From NCBI GenBank assembly GCA_023423935.1, contig JAFAEQ010000033.1, forward strand, positions 62,001 to 126,000: a stretch of DNA of 64,000 bases, given 5' to 3'. The stretch's first letter is position 1, and the number at the start of each line of letters is the position of its first letter. Under the pieces are notes generated by a model. The model searched no databases. It was not told the DNA's origin and was given only the letters and a program-made list of their open reading frames with translations. The DNA is from Pseudomonadota bacterium (GTDB lineage Bacteria; Pseudomonadota; Gammaproteobacteria; Steroidobacterales; Steroidobacteraceae). This document shows, one piece after another, positions 8,342 to 16,394 of this stretch. The position numbers and the translations under genes are program-made.

Positions 8342-9178
8342 ATGAATGCCTGGGTATTTGCCGACTGGTGGCTCGCGGCAGCCAGCCTCATCGCCGTTGC
8401 AAGCGGTGCAGTGGCGGCCGTCATCGGCCTGCGGCTGCGACGGATCAATCGGCGGTTTCGCGAGATAGAGGAAAAGCTGCAGGCGCAACGCGCGGTCGAG
8501 TCCGAGATCGAAGCCATCCATCTCGCCCTGGAACAGCAATTGAGCGAGCGCGTGCAATCGCTCGAAGAGCGCAACGCAGGCCTCACGCAATTGCGTCTGG
8601 CGCTCGAGACCACTAATCAGCGTCTGCGCAGGCTCGTATCCGTCGATGCGCTCACTGGGATTGCCAACCGCCGCCAGTTCGATCGTTCGCTCGAGCGCGA
8701 AGTCCGCCGCGCCCGTCGCGAATTACAGCCCTTGTCGCTCGTATTCCTGGATCTCGATGAGTTCAAACGATTCAACGATACGTACGGCCATGCGCGCGGC
8801 GATGAGGTCCTGCGTACGGTCGCGCAGACGCTGAACGAAACCTTCCGGCGCGGCGGCGACTTCGTTGCCCGCTACGGTGGAGAGGAGTTCGCAGTGGTTC
8901 TGCCGGGCGTGGATGCTCGACGCGCCGCGCTCTATGCGGAGCGTCTGCGCAGACGCGTCTGGCGTTTGAACATTCCCTACCCGGCAACGGCACTCGGACG
9001 CGTCACCATCAGCGGCGGTGTTGCTACCCTGATGCGAGATCCGCGAGCCACGCCACACGATTTGCTGGATGCAGCCGACAAGGCGCTCTATCGCGCCAAA
9101 TGCCTGGGCAAGAATCAGATCGCCTCGGCTCACCTCGAAACCGCACTTCAGTCCGACCTGGACAGAGCCGCTTCCTGA
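8342..9178 (+). CDS. Diguanylate cyclase with N-terminal membrane anchor
   Basis: This 278-residue protein has one N-terminal membrane helix (about residues 7-28), a coiled-coil linker rich in Glu, Arg and Gln (about 30-85) and a GGDEF domain. The domain shows DALTGIANRRQFD, FLDLDEFKRFND and the active-site variant GGEEF, with RGGD five residues upstream as an RxxD inhibitory site. The ATG at 8342 is chosen because the domain architecture begins there; the open frame continues upstream to 8081, but that stretch looks non-coding. The coiled coil probably drives the dimerisation needed for cyclase activity. It is the third c-di-GMP gene within 7 kb. Confidence 0.85.
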   Translation: MNAWVFADWWLAAASLIAVASGAVAAVIGLRLRRINRRFREIEEKLQAQRAVESEIEAIHLALEQQLSERVQSLEERNAGLTQLRLALETTNQRLRRLVSVDALTGIANRRQFDRSLEREVRRARRELQPLSLVFLDLDEFKRFNDTYGHARGDEVLRTVAQTLNETFRRGGDFVARYGGEEFAVVLPGVDARRAALYAERLRRRVWRLNIPYPATALGRVTISGGVATLMRDPRATPHDLLDAADKALYRAKCLGKNQIASAHLETALQSDLDRAAS

Positions 9179-9398
9179 AGGCTCCGGGCGGCGAGCCATT
9201 CGCCGCTTCCTGCCCGACCGCGATCACCGACTCGGGACCGATCGCTCATCTCCCCTTGCTTTGTCCACCGGGCAGCTGAAAGCACGCATGCCATGGCCCT
9301 TGATCTTGGGCGTATATTCGGGCCGCGCAGGGAATAGTTCATCACTTAAGAACACTCGCGCCGCTGCAGAACGGCAGTACAACAACGGGAGAGTTCAC

Positions 9399-10949
9399 AT
9401 GACTGACAAGAAGACGGTCGGCAGCGTGACCTATCAGAACGCCGGCAAGGATTACTTCGAGAAGCGCAGCCTCAAGCGACATGCGCGTGTATGGTCGCTC
9501 TGGGCACTTGGCGTGGGCGCAGTCATTTCGGGCCATTTCTCCGGCTGGAATCTCGGCATCGGCGCCGGGGGCTGGGGCGGGCTGCTCATCGCGGCGGTGA
9601 TCATCGCCGTGATGTATCTCGGACTGATCTTCAGTCTGGCGGAGATGTCGCCCGCGCTGCCGCACACAGGCGGCGCGTATTCGTTCGCACGCAGTGCCAT
9701 GGGACCCTGGGGCGGATTCATCACGGGTCTCGCCGAAAGCATCGAATACATCATGACGCCTGCGGTCATCGTGTTCTTCATCGGCTCGTACCTGACCGGC
9801 ATCTTCGGAACGCCTGAGTCGTTCCAACCGCTATGGTGGATCGGCTGTTACCTCTTGTTCGTCACGTTGAACTACTGGGGCGTGGCGGTCTCGTTCAAGA
9901 TCTCGGTGATCGTGACGGTCCTGGCGCTCGCCGTGCTCGCCACCTTCTGGATCAGCGCCCTGCCCTACGCCGACTTCAATCGCTGGGCCTTGAACATCGC
10001 CGCAGGGCCCGATGGCGCATTGACCGAATTGAGCGGTGGGAACGGCTCCTTCCTGCCCAAAGGCTGGGGTGGCGTACTCGCCGCAATGCCATTCGCGGTG
10101 TGGCTGTTCCTCGCGATCGAAGAACTACCGCTCGCGGCCGAAGAATCCGTCGATCCGAAACGCGACATGCCGAAGGGACTGATCTTCGGTATGTTCACGC
10201 TGATGTTCTCCGCCGCGATGATCATGTTCCTGAACGCGTCGATCGGCGGTCTCGGGGAGAATCAGATGCATGGCGCCTTCTCGCTCGCCAGCTCGACCGA
10301 GCCGCTGCTCGATGGCTTTCGCGTGATCTACGGCGCGAATATCGCAAAGTTGCTGGCACTGTTCGCCGTGATCGGACTCATCGCGAGCTTTCATACGATC
10401 ATCTTTGCGTATGGACGCCAGATCTATTCGCTGTCGCGCGCCGGCTATTACCCGGCGGCGATGTCGATCACACACGGCATTCGCAAGACGCCTCATATCG
10501 CACTGTTCACCGGCACCAGCATCGGACTGGCGGTGATCCTGGCCGTTTGGTTCTCGCTCGGCACCGAGAAGGGCGGCTTCGTAATCGGCGCAACGTTGCT
10601 CAATATGGCCGTGTTCGGCGCGATGATCTCCTACGCGCTTCAAGGCCTGTCGTTCATTCTGTTGCGCAGGAAGATGCCGAACATCGAGCGACCGTATCGC
10701 AGCCCCTTGGGCATTCCGGGCGCCGCCGCGACTGTCGCAATCGCACTCGTCACGCTGTACTTCCAGCTGCAGGACCCGGCGTATCGGGCCGGCGTGTATG
10801 TCGCGCTCGCCTGGTACGTGGCAGGCATCGTGTACTTCGCAGCGATCGGCCGGCACCGGCTGGTGCTCTCGCCCGAAGAGGAGTTCGCACTCACGGGCGG
10901 TCAGCATGGCCATCCCGAAAAGGAAGGCTACGGCGCCACCAAGGTGTGA
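9399..10949 (+). CDS. eat: Ethanolamine permease-type APC transporter
   Basis: This 516-residue inner-membrane transporter of the amino acid-polyamine-organocation superfamily has about 12 hydrophobic segments. The segment GHFSGWNLGIGAGGWGG, AEMSPALPHTGGAYSFAR and FAYGRQIYSLSRAGYYP closely resemble the ethanolamine permease (Eat) subfamily. The ATG at 9399 is preceded by a GGGAGAG ribosome-binding site. The open frame extends upstream to 9069, but only through the end of the cyclase gene and its intergenic region. The following ligase, aldehyde dehydrogenase and alcohol dehydrogenase genes suggest it imports ethanolamine or a similar amino alcohol. Substrate identity rests on family resemblance and context. 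Confidence 0.8.
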   Translation: MTDKKTVGSVTYQNAGKDYFEKRSLKRHARVWSLWALGVGAVISGHFSGWNLGIGAGGWGGLLIAAVIIAVMYLGLIFSLAEMSPALPHTGGAYSFARSAMGPWGGFITGLAESIEYIMTPAVIVFFIGSYLTGIFGTPESFQPLWWIGCYLLFVTLNYWGVAVSFKISVIVTVLALAVLATFWISALPYADFNRWALNIAAGPDGALTELSGGNGSFLPKGWGGVLAAMPFAVWLFLAIEELPLAAEESVDPKRDMPKGLIFGMFTLMFSAAMIMFLNASIGGLGENQMHGAFSLASSTEPLLDGFRVIYGANIAKLLALFAVIGLIASFHTIIFAYGRQIYSLSRAGYYPAAMSITHGIRKTPHIALFTGTSIGLAVILAVWFSLGTEKGGFVIGATLLNMAVFGAMISYALQGLSFILLRRKMPNIERPYRSPLGIPGAAATVAIALVTLYFQLQDPAYRAGVYVALAWYVAGIVYFAAIGRHRLVLSPEEEFALTGGQHGHPEKEGYGATKV

Positions 10950-10967
10950 ATCTGAGAAGGAAGACAT

Positions 10968-11077
10968 TTCATACAGAGTGCACAGAGAACACAGAGTTGG
11001 ACGCAGCTCGCCGAAAACGCCAGAGCATCGTGCTCAACCCTCCCGAGTCTCTGTGTGCTCTGTGATCTCTGTGTGAA
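10968..11077. repeat. CACAGAG-type inverted repeat
   Basis: The left arm at 10968-10996 consists of ACAGAG units, and the right arm at 11049-11077 is its imperfect reverse complement (25 of 29 positions by my alignment). Arms are separated by 52 nt and fill the gap between the permease and glutamine-synthetase-like genes. It belongs to the set of low-complexity intergenic repeats seen throughout this window. Confidence 0.7.
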
Positions 11078-11107
11078 CTCTTAATCCTCAAGCGCACGGC
11101 TGAATCC

Positions 11108-12475
11108 ATGGAACCCAGACAAGTCACATCGGCGGCCGACGCCAAAGCCATCGTCGAGCAGCGCAATCTCTCGCACGTCAAAGTGGGCGTGTTCGACATC
11201 GACGGCATCCTGCGCGGCAAGTACATGTCGCGTGCGAAATTCATCTCGGCGCTCGAAAGCGGCTATGGCTTCTGCGACGTCGTGCTGGGCTGGGATTGCC
11301 AGGATCAGCTCTACGACAACGTGAAATTCACCGGATGGCACACCGGTTATCCCGATGCGCCCGTCACGATCCTTCCCGAATCGTGCAGAGCGTTGCCGTT
11401 CGAAAACGATCAGTTGTTCTTCTTGAGCGAGTTTGCGGCGCCGGCGGACCAGGTCTGTCCTCGCGGACTGTTGAAGCGCACGCTGGAGCGACTCCGCACG
11501 CTCGGTTTCGAGGCGTATGCGGGATTCGAATATGAAGTGTTCTTCTTCGATGAAACACCTGAATCCGCACGCGAGAAGCACTATCGCAATCTGAAGCCGA
11601 TGGCGCCCGGCTGGTTCGGCTACTCCGTTATCCGCAATAGCGTCGAATCGGATTTCTATCGTCAGATGCTTTCGATGTGCGAATCGATGGACTTCGGCCT
11701 CGAAGGTCTGCACGAGGAAACCGGCCCTGGCGTGATCGAAGCCGCAATCACTGTCGACAAAGCGCTTGCGGCCGCCGACAAGGCGGCGCTCTTCAAGACC
11801 TTCACCAAAGTCCTCGCGCAGCACAACGGCATGATGGCGACGTTCATGGCGAAATGGTCGCGCGACTGGCCGGGGCAAAGCGGCCACATCCATATGTCGC
11901 TCAAGCGCACAGATGGCAGCTCCGCGTTCTACGACGCATCGCAACCGCATTCGATGAGCCAGACCATGCGTTACTTCGTCGGCGGATTGCAAAAGCTCAT
12001 GCCCGAAGTGCTCGCCATGGTATCCCCCACGGTGAACTCGTACACAAGGTTGATCCCAGGCTTCTGGGCACCGACGGATTCGACGTGCGGCGTGGAGAAT
12101 CGCACGTGCGCGTTACGCATCATTCCCGGCAGCGCGAAATCGCAACGCGTGGAGTATCGCGTCGCCGCAGCCGATGCGAATCCATACATCATCCTGTCCG
12201 CAGCCCTCGCGAGTGGCGCTTGGGGGATAGAGAACAAGATCGAACCCGAGCCGCTCGTCGCCGGCAACGCCTACGACCAGAAATTTCCCGCCTACCTCGC
12301 CCTGCCGCGCACTCTGTGGGAAGCGGCACAGCGCTTGAAACAATCCGAAATGGCACGCGACTGGTTCGGCCATGCATTCGTCGACCACTTCGCCGCCACC
12401 CGCGAATGGGAAGAGCGCGAGTTCCGCAAACACATTTCAGACTGGGAGCTGGCCAGGTATTTCGAGATTATCTGA
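11108..12475 (+). CDS. Glutamine synthetase-like gamma-glutamyl-amine ligase
   Basis: This 455-residue member of the glutamine synthetase family probably attaches glutamate to an amine at the expense of ATP. Conserved elements include DIDGILRGKYM near residue 35, the metal-site region GFEYEVFFFDE near 140, EETGPGVIEAAI near 205, GQSGHIHMSL near 258 and the substrate/ATP loop ENRTCALRII near 335. The sequence is of the PuuA/GlnA4-like kind rather than housekeeping GlnA. Between an ethanolamine-type permease and two dehydrogenases, the best guess is gamma-glutamylethanolamide synthetase, as reported for Streptomyces GlnA4. A polyamine or other amino alcohol substrate cannot be excluded. Confidence 0.75.
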   Translation: MEPRQVTSAADAKAIVEQRNLSHVKVGVFDIDGILRGKYMSRAKFISALESGYGFCDVVLGWDCQDQLYDNVKFTGWHTGYPDAPVTILPESCRALPFENDQLFFLSEFAAPADQVCPRGLLKRTLERLRTLGFEAYAGFEYEVFFFDETPESAREKHYRNLKPMAPGWFGYSVIRNSVESDFYRQMLSMCESMDFGLEGLHEETGPGVIEAAITVDKALAAADKAALFKTFTKVLAQHNGMMATFMAKWSRDWPGQSGHIHMSLKRTDGSSAFYDASQPHSMSQTMRYFVGGLQKLMPEVLAMVSPTVNSYTRLIPGFWAPTDSTCGVENRTCALRIIPGSAKSQRVEYRVAAADANPYIILSAALASGAWGIENKIEPEPLVAGNAYDQKFPAYLALPRTLWEAAQRLKQSEMARDWFGHAFVDHFAATREWEEREFRKHISDWELARYFEII

Positions 12476-12499
12476 TCGAGAAGTGAGGGCATGAAGGAC

Positions 12500-12568
12500 G
12501 TGATGATGGTGATGCCGGTGATGACGGTGATGTCAGTGATGGCGGTGATAGCGGTGATAGCGGTGATG
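12500..12568. repeat. Tandem 9-bp GGTGATNNC repeat
   Basis: About seven imperfect copies of a 9-bp unit of the form GGTGATGNC follow directly after the glutamine-synthetase-like gene, for example GGTGATGCC, GGTGATGAC and GGTGATAGC. A 9-bp period would keep an open frame, but no gene with a start and ribosome-binding site uses it. Confidence 0.75.
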
Positions 12569-12600
12569 AACGCCAGACGGCTCCCCGCTTCCCCGCTCTC

Positions 12601-12697
12601 CATTACTCCTTAATTACTCCTTAATTACTCCTTAATTACTCCTTACTCCTTACTCATTGCTCCTTACTCATTACTAATTACTAATTGCTCATTACTT
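12601..12697. repeat. AT-rich tandem repeat TCCTTAATTAC / TTACTCA
   Basis: Four near-identical 11-bp units CTCCTTAATTA are followed by degenerate TTACTCATTGC and ATTACTAATT units, ending 3 nt before the aldehyde dehydrogenase start. The block is far more AT-rich than its surroundings. A related TGAGTAGTGAGTAATCA stretch lies before pyrF at 24299-24325. Confidence 0.8.
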
Positions 12698-12700
12698 TCC

Positions 12701-14083
12701 ATGTTCCAAGTCCTCTCTCCCATCGACAACAGCGTCTACGCGGAGCGGGCGTATGCGAACACGAACCAGATCGATGCGGCGCTGGATGCCGCACGTAAGG
12801 CGCAGCGTGTATGGCGCGCGGTTTCGATCGGCGAGCGCGCAGTGATCCTGACTCGTTTCTGCGATGTGTTCGAATCTAAGCGGGATGAGATTGCGCTCGA
12901 GTTGACGTGGCAGATGGGTCGGCCGCTGCGTTACACGCCGAATGAGGTACGCGGGACGCTGGAGCGTGCGCGTCACATGATTGCCATCGCCCCCGGCGCG
13001 CTCGCGGACATCGATGCCGGACCGAAGGAAGGCTTCCGACGCTTCCTGCGACGCGAGCCACTCGGCGTCGTGCTGACCATTGCTGCCTGGAACTATCCAT
13101 ATCTGATCGCAGTGAACAGCGTCATTCCTTCGCTCATGGCGGGCAATACTGTGATTCTCAAGCATTCCACGCAGACGGCGTTGTGTGCAGAGCGATTCGA
13201 CGAATGCCTGAAAGCCGCAGGTTTACCGCAGGGCGTGTTCCAGGTACTGCACATGACACACGAAGACACCGAAGGCGTCATCGGCGATGCGCGCATCGAC
13301 TTCGTTGCCTTCACAGGCTCGGTGGCCGGCGGACACGCCGTTCAACAAGCAGCCTCGGAACGGTTCATTGACACAGGCCTCGAGCTCGGCGGCTGCGATC
13401 CGGTGTACGTGCGTCACGATGCAGACGTCGCGCATGCGATCGAGAATGTCGTCGATGGCGCGTACTTCAACAGCGGTCAATCGTGCTGCGGCTTGCAGCG
13501 CATCTACGTACACGATCAGGTTTACGGACAGTTCGTCGAAGGCTACGTCGATCTCGTGCGCAGATACGTGCTCGGCAATCCATTGGAGGAACAGACTACT
13601 TTAGGCCCCGTGGTTCGCACGTCCGCGGCCGAGACGATCCGCAGACAGATCGCCGCATCGATCGTGGCTGGCGCAACACCGATCATCGAGGAATCAGAGT
13701 TTCCAGCCAGCCGCACCGGCACGCCGTACCTCGCACCTCAGGTGCTCATCGATGTCGATCACTCCATGCTCGTGATGAAAGAGGAAATCTTCGGTCCCGT
13801 CGCCGGAATCATGCGCGTCGACAACGACGAACAGGCGATCGCGCTGATGAATGATAGTGCCTACGGACTGACCGCCGCGATCTGGACAGCCGACCAGGAT
13901 GCCGCCTTGTCGATCGGCAATCGCATCGAAACCGGCACCTGGTTCATGAACCGCTGCGACTACCTCGACCCGGCCCTCGCCTGGGTCGGCATCAAAGACT
14001 CCGGCCGCGGCTGCACACTGTCAGTCGCCGGCTATGAACATCTGACGCGCCCCAAGTCTTTCCACATGAGACTGAAGACATGA
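12701..14083 (+). CDS. NAD(P)-dependent aldehyde dehydrogenase
   Basis: This 460-residue cytosolic enzyme would oxidise an aldehyde to a carboxylate with NAD(P)+. Diagnostic sites are AAWNYPY (cofactor region, near residue 128), FTGSVAGG (near 207), the catalytic glutamate in LELGGCDP (near 228) and the catalytic cysteine in NSGQSCCG (near 262). EEIFGPV near residue 360 is also conserved. The usual LELGGK has cysteine in place of lysine, which occurs in some subfamilies. In this cluster the likely substrate is the aldehyde formed by the downstream alcohol dehydrogenase, perhaps gamma-glutamyl-aminoacetaldehyde. No good ribosome-binding site is visible because the AT-rich tandem repeat runs up to the ATG. 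Confidence 0.85.
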   Translation: MFQVLSPIDNSVYAERAYANTNQIDAALDAARKAQRVWRAVSIGERAVILTRFCDVFESKRDEIALELTWQMGRPLRYTPNEVRGTLERARHMIAIAPGALADIDAGPKEGFRRFLRREPLGVVLTIAAWNYPYLIAVNSVIPSLMAGNTVILKHSTQTALCAERFDECLKAAGLPQGVFQVLHMTHEDTEGVIGDARIDFVAFTGSVAGGHAVQQAASERFIDTGLELGGCDPVYVRHDADVAHAIENVVDGAYFNSGQSCCGLQRIYVHDQVYGQFVEGYVDLVRRYVLGNPLEEQTTLGPVVRTSAAETIRRQIAASIVAGATPIIEESEFPASRTGTPYLAPQVLIDVDHSMLVMKEEIFGPVAGIMRVDNDEQAIALMNDSAYGLTAAIWTADQDAALSIGNRIETGTWFMNRCDYLDPALAWVGIKDSGRGCTLSVAGYEHLTRPKSFHMRLKT

Positions 14084-14088
14084 GACCT

Positions 14089-14168
14089 GCCGCAAAGACC
14101 GCAAAAAGGAAAATGACACTGAAGTCTGTCATCCGTGAAGTGCGCGTCTTTTTTGCGGTCTTTGCGGC
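14089..14168. repeat. GCCGCAAAGACC-type inverted repeat (copy 1)
   Basis: The 19-nt arm GCCGCAAAGACCGCAAAAA (14089-14107) is perfectly repeated in inverse at 14150-14168 with a 42-nt spacer. It occupies nearly the whole gap between the aldehyde and alcohol dehydrogenase genes. The same core recurs at 56729-56936. RNA from either strand could fold into a long hairpin. Confidence 0.85.
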
Positions 14169-14181
14169 TCGGGAGATCTGA

Positions 14182-15348
14182 ATGATCACGCTGCGAGGCA
14201 ACTGGAACTATCCCACGCTGATTCGCTTCGGCGCAGGGCGTATCGTTGAGTTGCCTGATGCCTGCGAGTCGCTCGGTATTCGCAAGCCGTTGCTGGTGAC
14301 TGATCCGCAACTAGCGGCATTGCCCATCGTCGCGGAAGTCGTGGAGCTGTGTCGTAAGGCAGGATTGCCTTGCGAGGTCTTTTCGGACGTGCAGTCGAAT
14401 CCGGTGGAAGCGAACGTGAGCGCGGGCGTCGAGCTTTACAAGCAGCGCGGCTATGACGGCATCATCGCCTTCGGTGGCGGCAGTGCGCTCGATACCGGCA
14501 AGGCGATCGCGCTGATGGTCGGTCAGAGCCGGCCGATCTGGGATTTCGAGGATCGCGAGGATTGGTACACGCGCGTCAACGTAGCGGGCATCGCGCCGAC
14601 GATCGCTGTGCCGACCACATCGGGCACGGGATCGGAGGTGGGACGCGCCGCCGTGATCACCGATGTGCGCGATCACACCAAGAAGATCATTTTCCATCCG
14701 CGGATGCAGCCGGCACTGGTGATTGCAGATCCGCAACTGACGGTCGGACTTTCGGCGCATGTCACTGCGGCCGTCGGGATGGATGCGCTTTCGCACAACC
14801 TTGAAGCCTATTGCGCGCCTTTCTATCACCCGATGGCCGATGGCATCGCGCTCGAAGGTATGCGGCTCATCAAAGACTGGCTGCCAGTCGCAGTGACGGA
14901 CGGAACGAACATCGAAGCGCGGTCGCACATGATGATTGCCTCGACGATGGGGGCGACGGCCTTCCAGAAAGGACTCGGCGCCATGCACAGCCTGAGTCAT
15001 CCCTGCTCCGCCAATCTCCACACGCATCATGGACTCACGAACGGCGTCGTCATGCCGTACGTGCTCGTGTGGAATCGGCGCGGAATCGAGGACCGCATGG
15101 GGCGTCTCGCCACCTATCTCAATCTTAAGGAGCGTTCGTTCGACGGCGTGCTTCGGTGGATTCTCGAACTGCGACGGACCATCGGCATCCCTGAGACGCT
15201 CGCCGATCTGGGCATGAAGGCCGAGCACATTCAGCGCCTTGCACCACAGGCCTTCGAAGATCCGTCGACCTCTGGCAACCCCGTCCCGATGACGGTCGAG
15301 GATTTCGCGACGCTCTATCGCAACTGTCTCGAAGGCCGGTTGAACTGA
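14182..15348 (+). CDS. Iron-containing (group III) alcohol dehydrogenase
   Basis: This 388-residue NAD(P)-dependent dehydrogenase has the dinucleotide-binding stretch FGGGSALDTGKAIAL near residue 95 and PTTSGTGSE near 145. The metal-site region DALSHNLEAYCAPFYHPMADG lies near 200, with MHSLSHP and HTHHGLTNG near 270-285. It ends the permease-ligase-dehydrogenase cluster and is predicted to oxidise the hydroxyl of the gamma-glutamylated amino alcohol to the aldehyde used by the neighbouring aldehyde dehydrogenase. The specific substrate is inferred from context only. Confidence 0.85.
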   Translation: MITLRGNWNYPTLIRFGAGRIVELPDACESLGIRKPLLVTDPQLAALPIVAEVVELCRKAGLPCEVFSDVQSNPVEANVSAGVELYKQRGYDGIIAFGGGSALDTGKAIALMVGQSRPIWDFEDREDWYTRVNVAGIAPTIAVPTTSGTGSEVGRAAVITDVRDHTKKIIFHPRMQPALVIADPQLTVGLSAHVTAAVGMDALSHNLEAYCAPFYHPMADGIALEGMRLIKDWLPVAVTDGTNIEARSHMMIASTMGATAFQKGLGAMHSLSHPCSANLHTHHGLTNGVVMPYVLVWNRRGIEDRMGRLATYLNLKERSFDGVLRWILELRRTIGIPETLADLGMKAEHIQRLAPQAFEDPSTSGNPVPMTVEDFATLYRNCLEGRLN

Positions 15349-15457
15349 AAGCCCATCGCCCGCACTTGAGAAAGCGCTGATTTGACCCTTGCGGGGCGAA
15401 TCAGAGGTGTCCTCAAAGTTCATGGCCGATTCAGTCCGGGAGCGCGAGCATCGAGCG

Positions 15458-15802
15458 ATGCGAACGGCAATTCTTTTATTCGCGCTGATGCTGAGCACGA
15501 CGGCACTGGCCGATGCCATGCGGTGTGGCAATCGCCTCGTACGCGATGGCGACACGCAAACGGCAGTGCGCGAACTCTGCGGGGAGCCCAGCGACGTGCA
15601 ATCGCGGTCGATCCTGCGCCGGCCTTCTTATTTTCTGAACGGCCGCTACTACTATTTCGGCGATGCGATGGTCGAGGTACCCGTGGAGGTGTGGACCTAC
15701 AACTTCGGCCCATACAAGCTCATGCGACGCGTGCGATTCGTCGATGGACTCGTCGAAGAGATCGAAACCCTGGGCTACGGCTATCGCGTCGAAGGGAAGT
15801 AA
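15458..15802 (+). CDS. DUF2845 exported protein
   Basis: This 114-residue protein starts at the ATG at 15458, giving a signal peptide MRTAILLFALMLSTTALA with cleavage around residue 18. The open frame could extend upstream to 15389, but that would bury the signal. The mature part begins with MRCGNRLVRDGDT and includes ELCGEP and WTYNFGP, the pattern of the DUF2845 family of small periplasmic proteins. The two cysteines (RCGN and LCGE) could form a disulphide. Function is unknown and neighbours give no clue. Confidence 0.75.
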   Translation: MRTAILLFALMLSTTALADAMRCGNRLVRDGDTQTAVRELCGEPSDVQSRSILRRPSYFLNGRYYYFGDAMVEVPVEVWTYNFGPYKLMRRVRFVDGLVEEIETLGYGYRVEGK

Positions 15803-16394
15803 GGGCATCTGCCGGTCAGAGGCGATCCCGGTCAGCCTTGCGGCTGCGAGGGTCGATCGGCCAGATGGAAAATCAGAGCTACCTTAAGTTAAAGCGGAGG
15901 CGGTCGGCGCGTCCGGAGAGGCGCTTGGGCGGCTGCGCATCCGAACGACCGACCGCCACCTAGGCAGCTGCCGGAACTGCAGCACGCAGGCCGACAGCAT
16001 GCCTACCAACAGAGCGCTACGATCCCGGGGAGGGGGGCAGTAACGGATCGCGAGTCCCGTTGGTCGGCACACGAACTGATTGGGAACGATGAGGAAGGCA
16101 TCCATGCCCGGGTGCATGCTCCAACTCTTGCGGTCCTTGTGGGCTCTTCCGTGTCCACACGCATGCCGTCCTTACTGTAATAAGCGACAACCCCAGCGGA
16201 ATTCCCTCAGTGAGTCGCAAGAATTTTTTCAGGGTTGACTCAGGGATTGGATGAGCGCGCGTGAGCCGGCCGGACGCGAGCCGGACGACAGACTGCCCGC
16301 CGTCGATCTATGTCGCTGAATTGAATGGAAGTCCGGCTTGCATCCCCACCATGACTTACGGGTCGTCATCGGCGAGACTAGCGCCCCTTTCGAG
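15803..16394. other. Long intergenic gap before hemH
   Basis: About 590 nt separate the DUF2845 and ferrochelatase genes. Short open frames exist on both strands, but none has a ribosome-binding site or a recognisable product. I see no tRNA, riboswitch consensus or repeat of the kinds found elsewhere. The hemH promoter and leader presumably lie in the 3' part. Confidence 0.4.

Noticed and set aside
9833..11065. 410-codon open frame in another frame of the permease gene
   Set aside because: Composition is Arg-rich, there is no family resemblance and the permease frame is well supported.
12500..12697. Possible CRISPR array
   Set aside because: The units are contiguous 9- or 11-bp tandems without spacers, and no cas gene is nearby.
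15803..16394. Small genes or a structured RNA in the gap before hemH
   Set aside because: No open frame has a start with a ribosome-binding site or a recognisable product, and no RNA consensus was matched.
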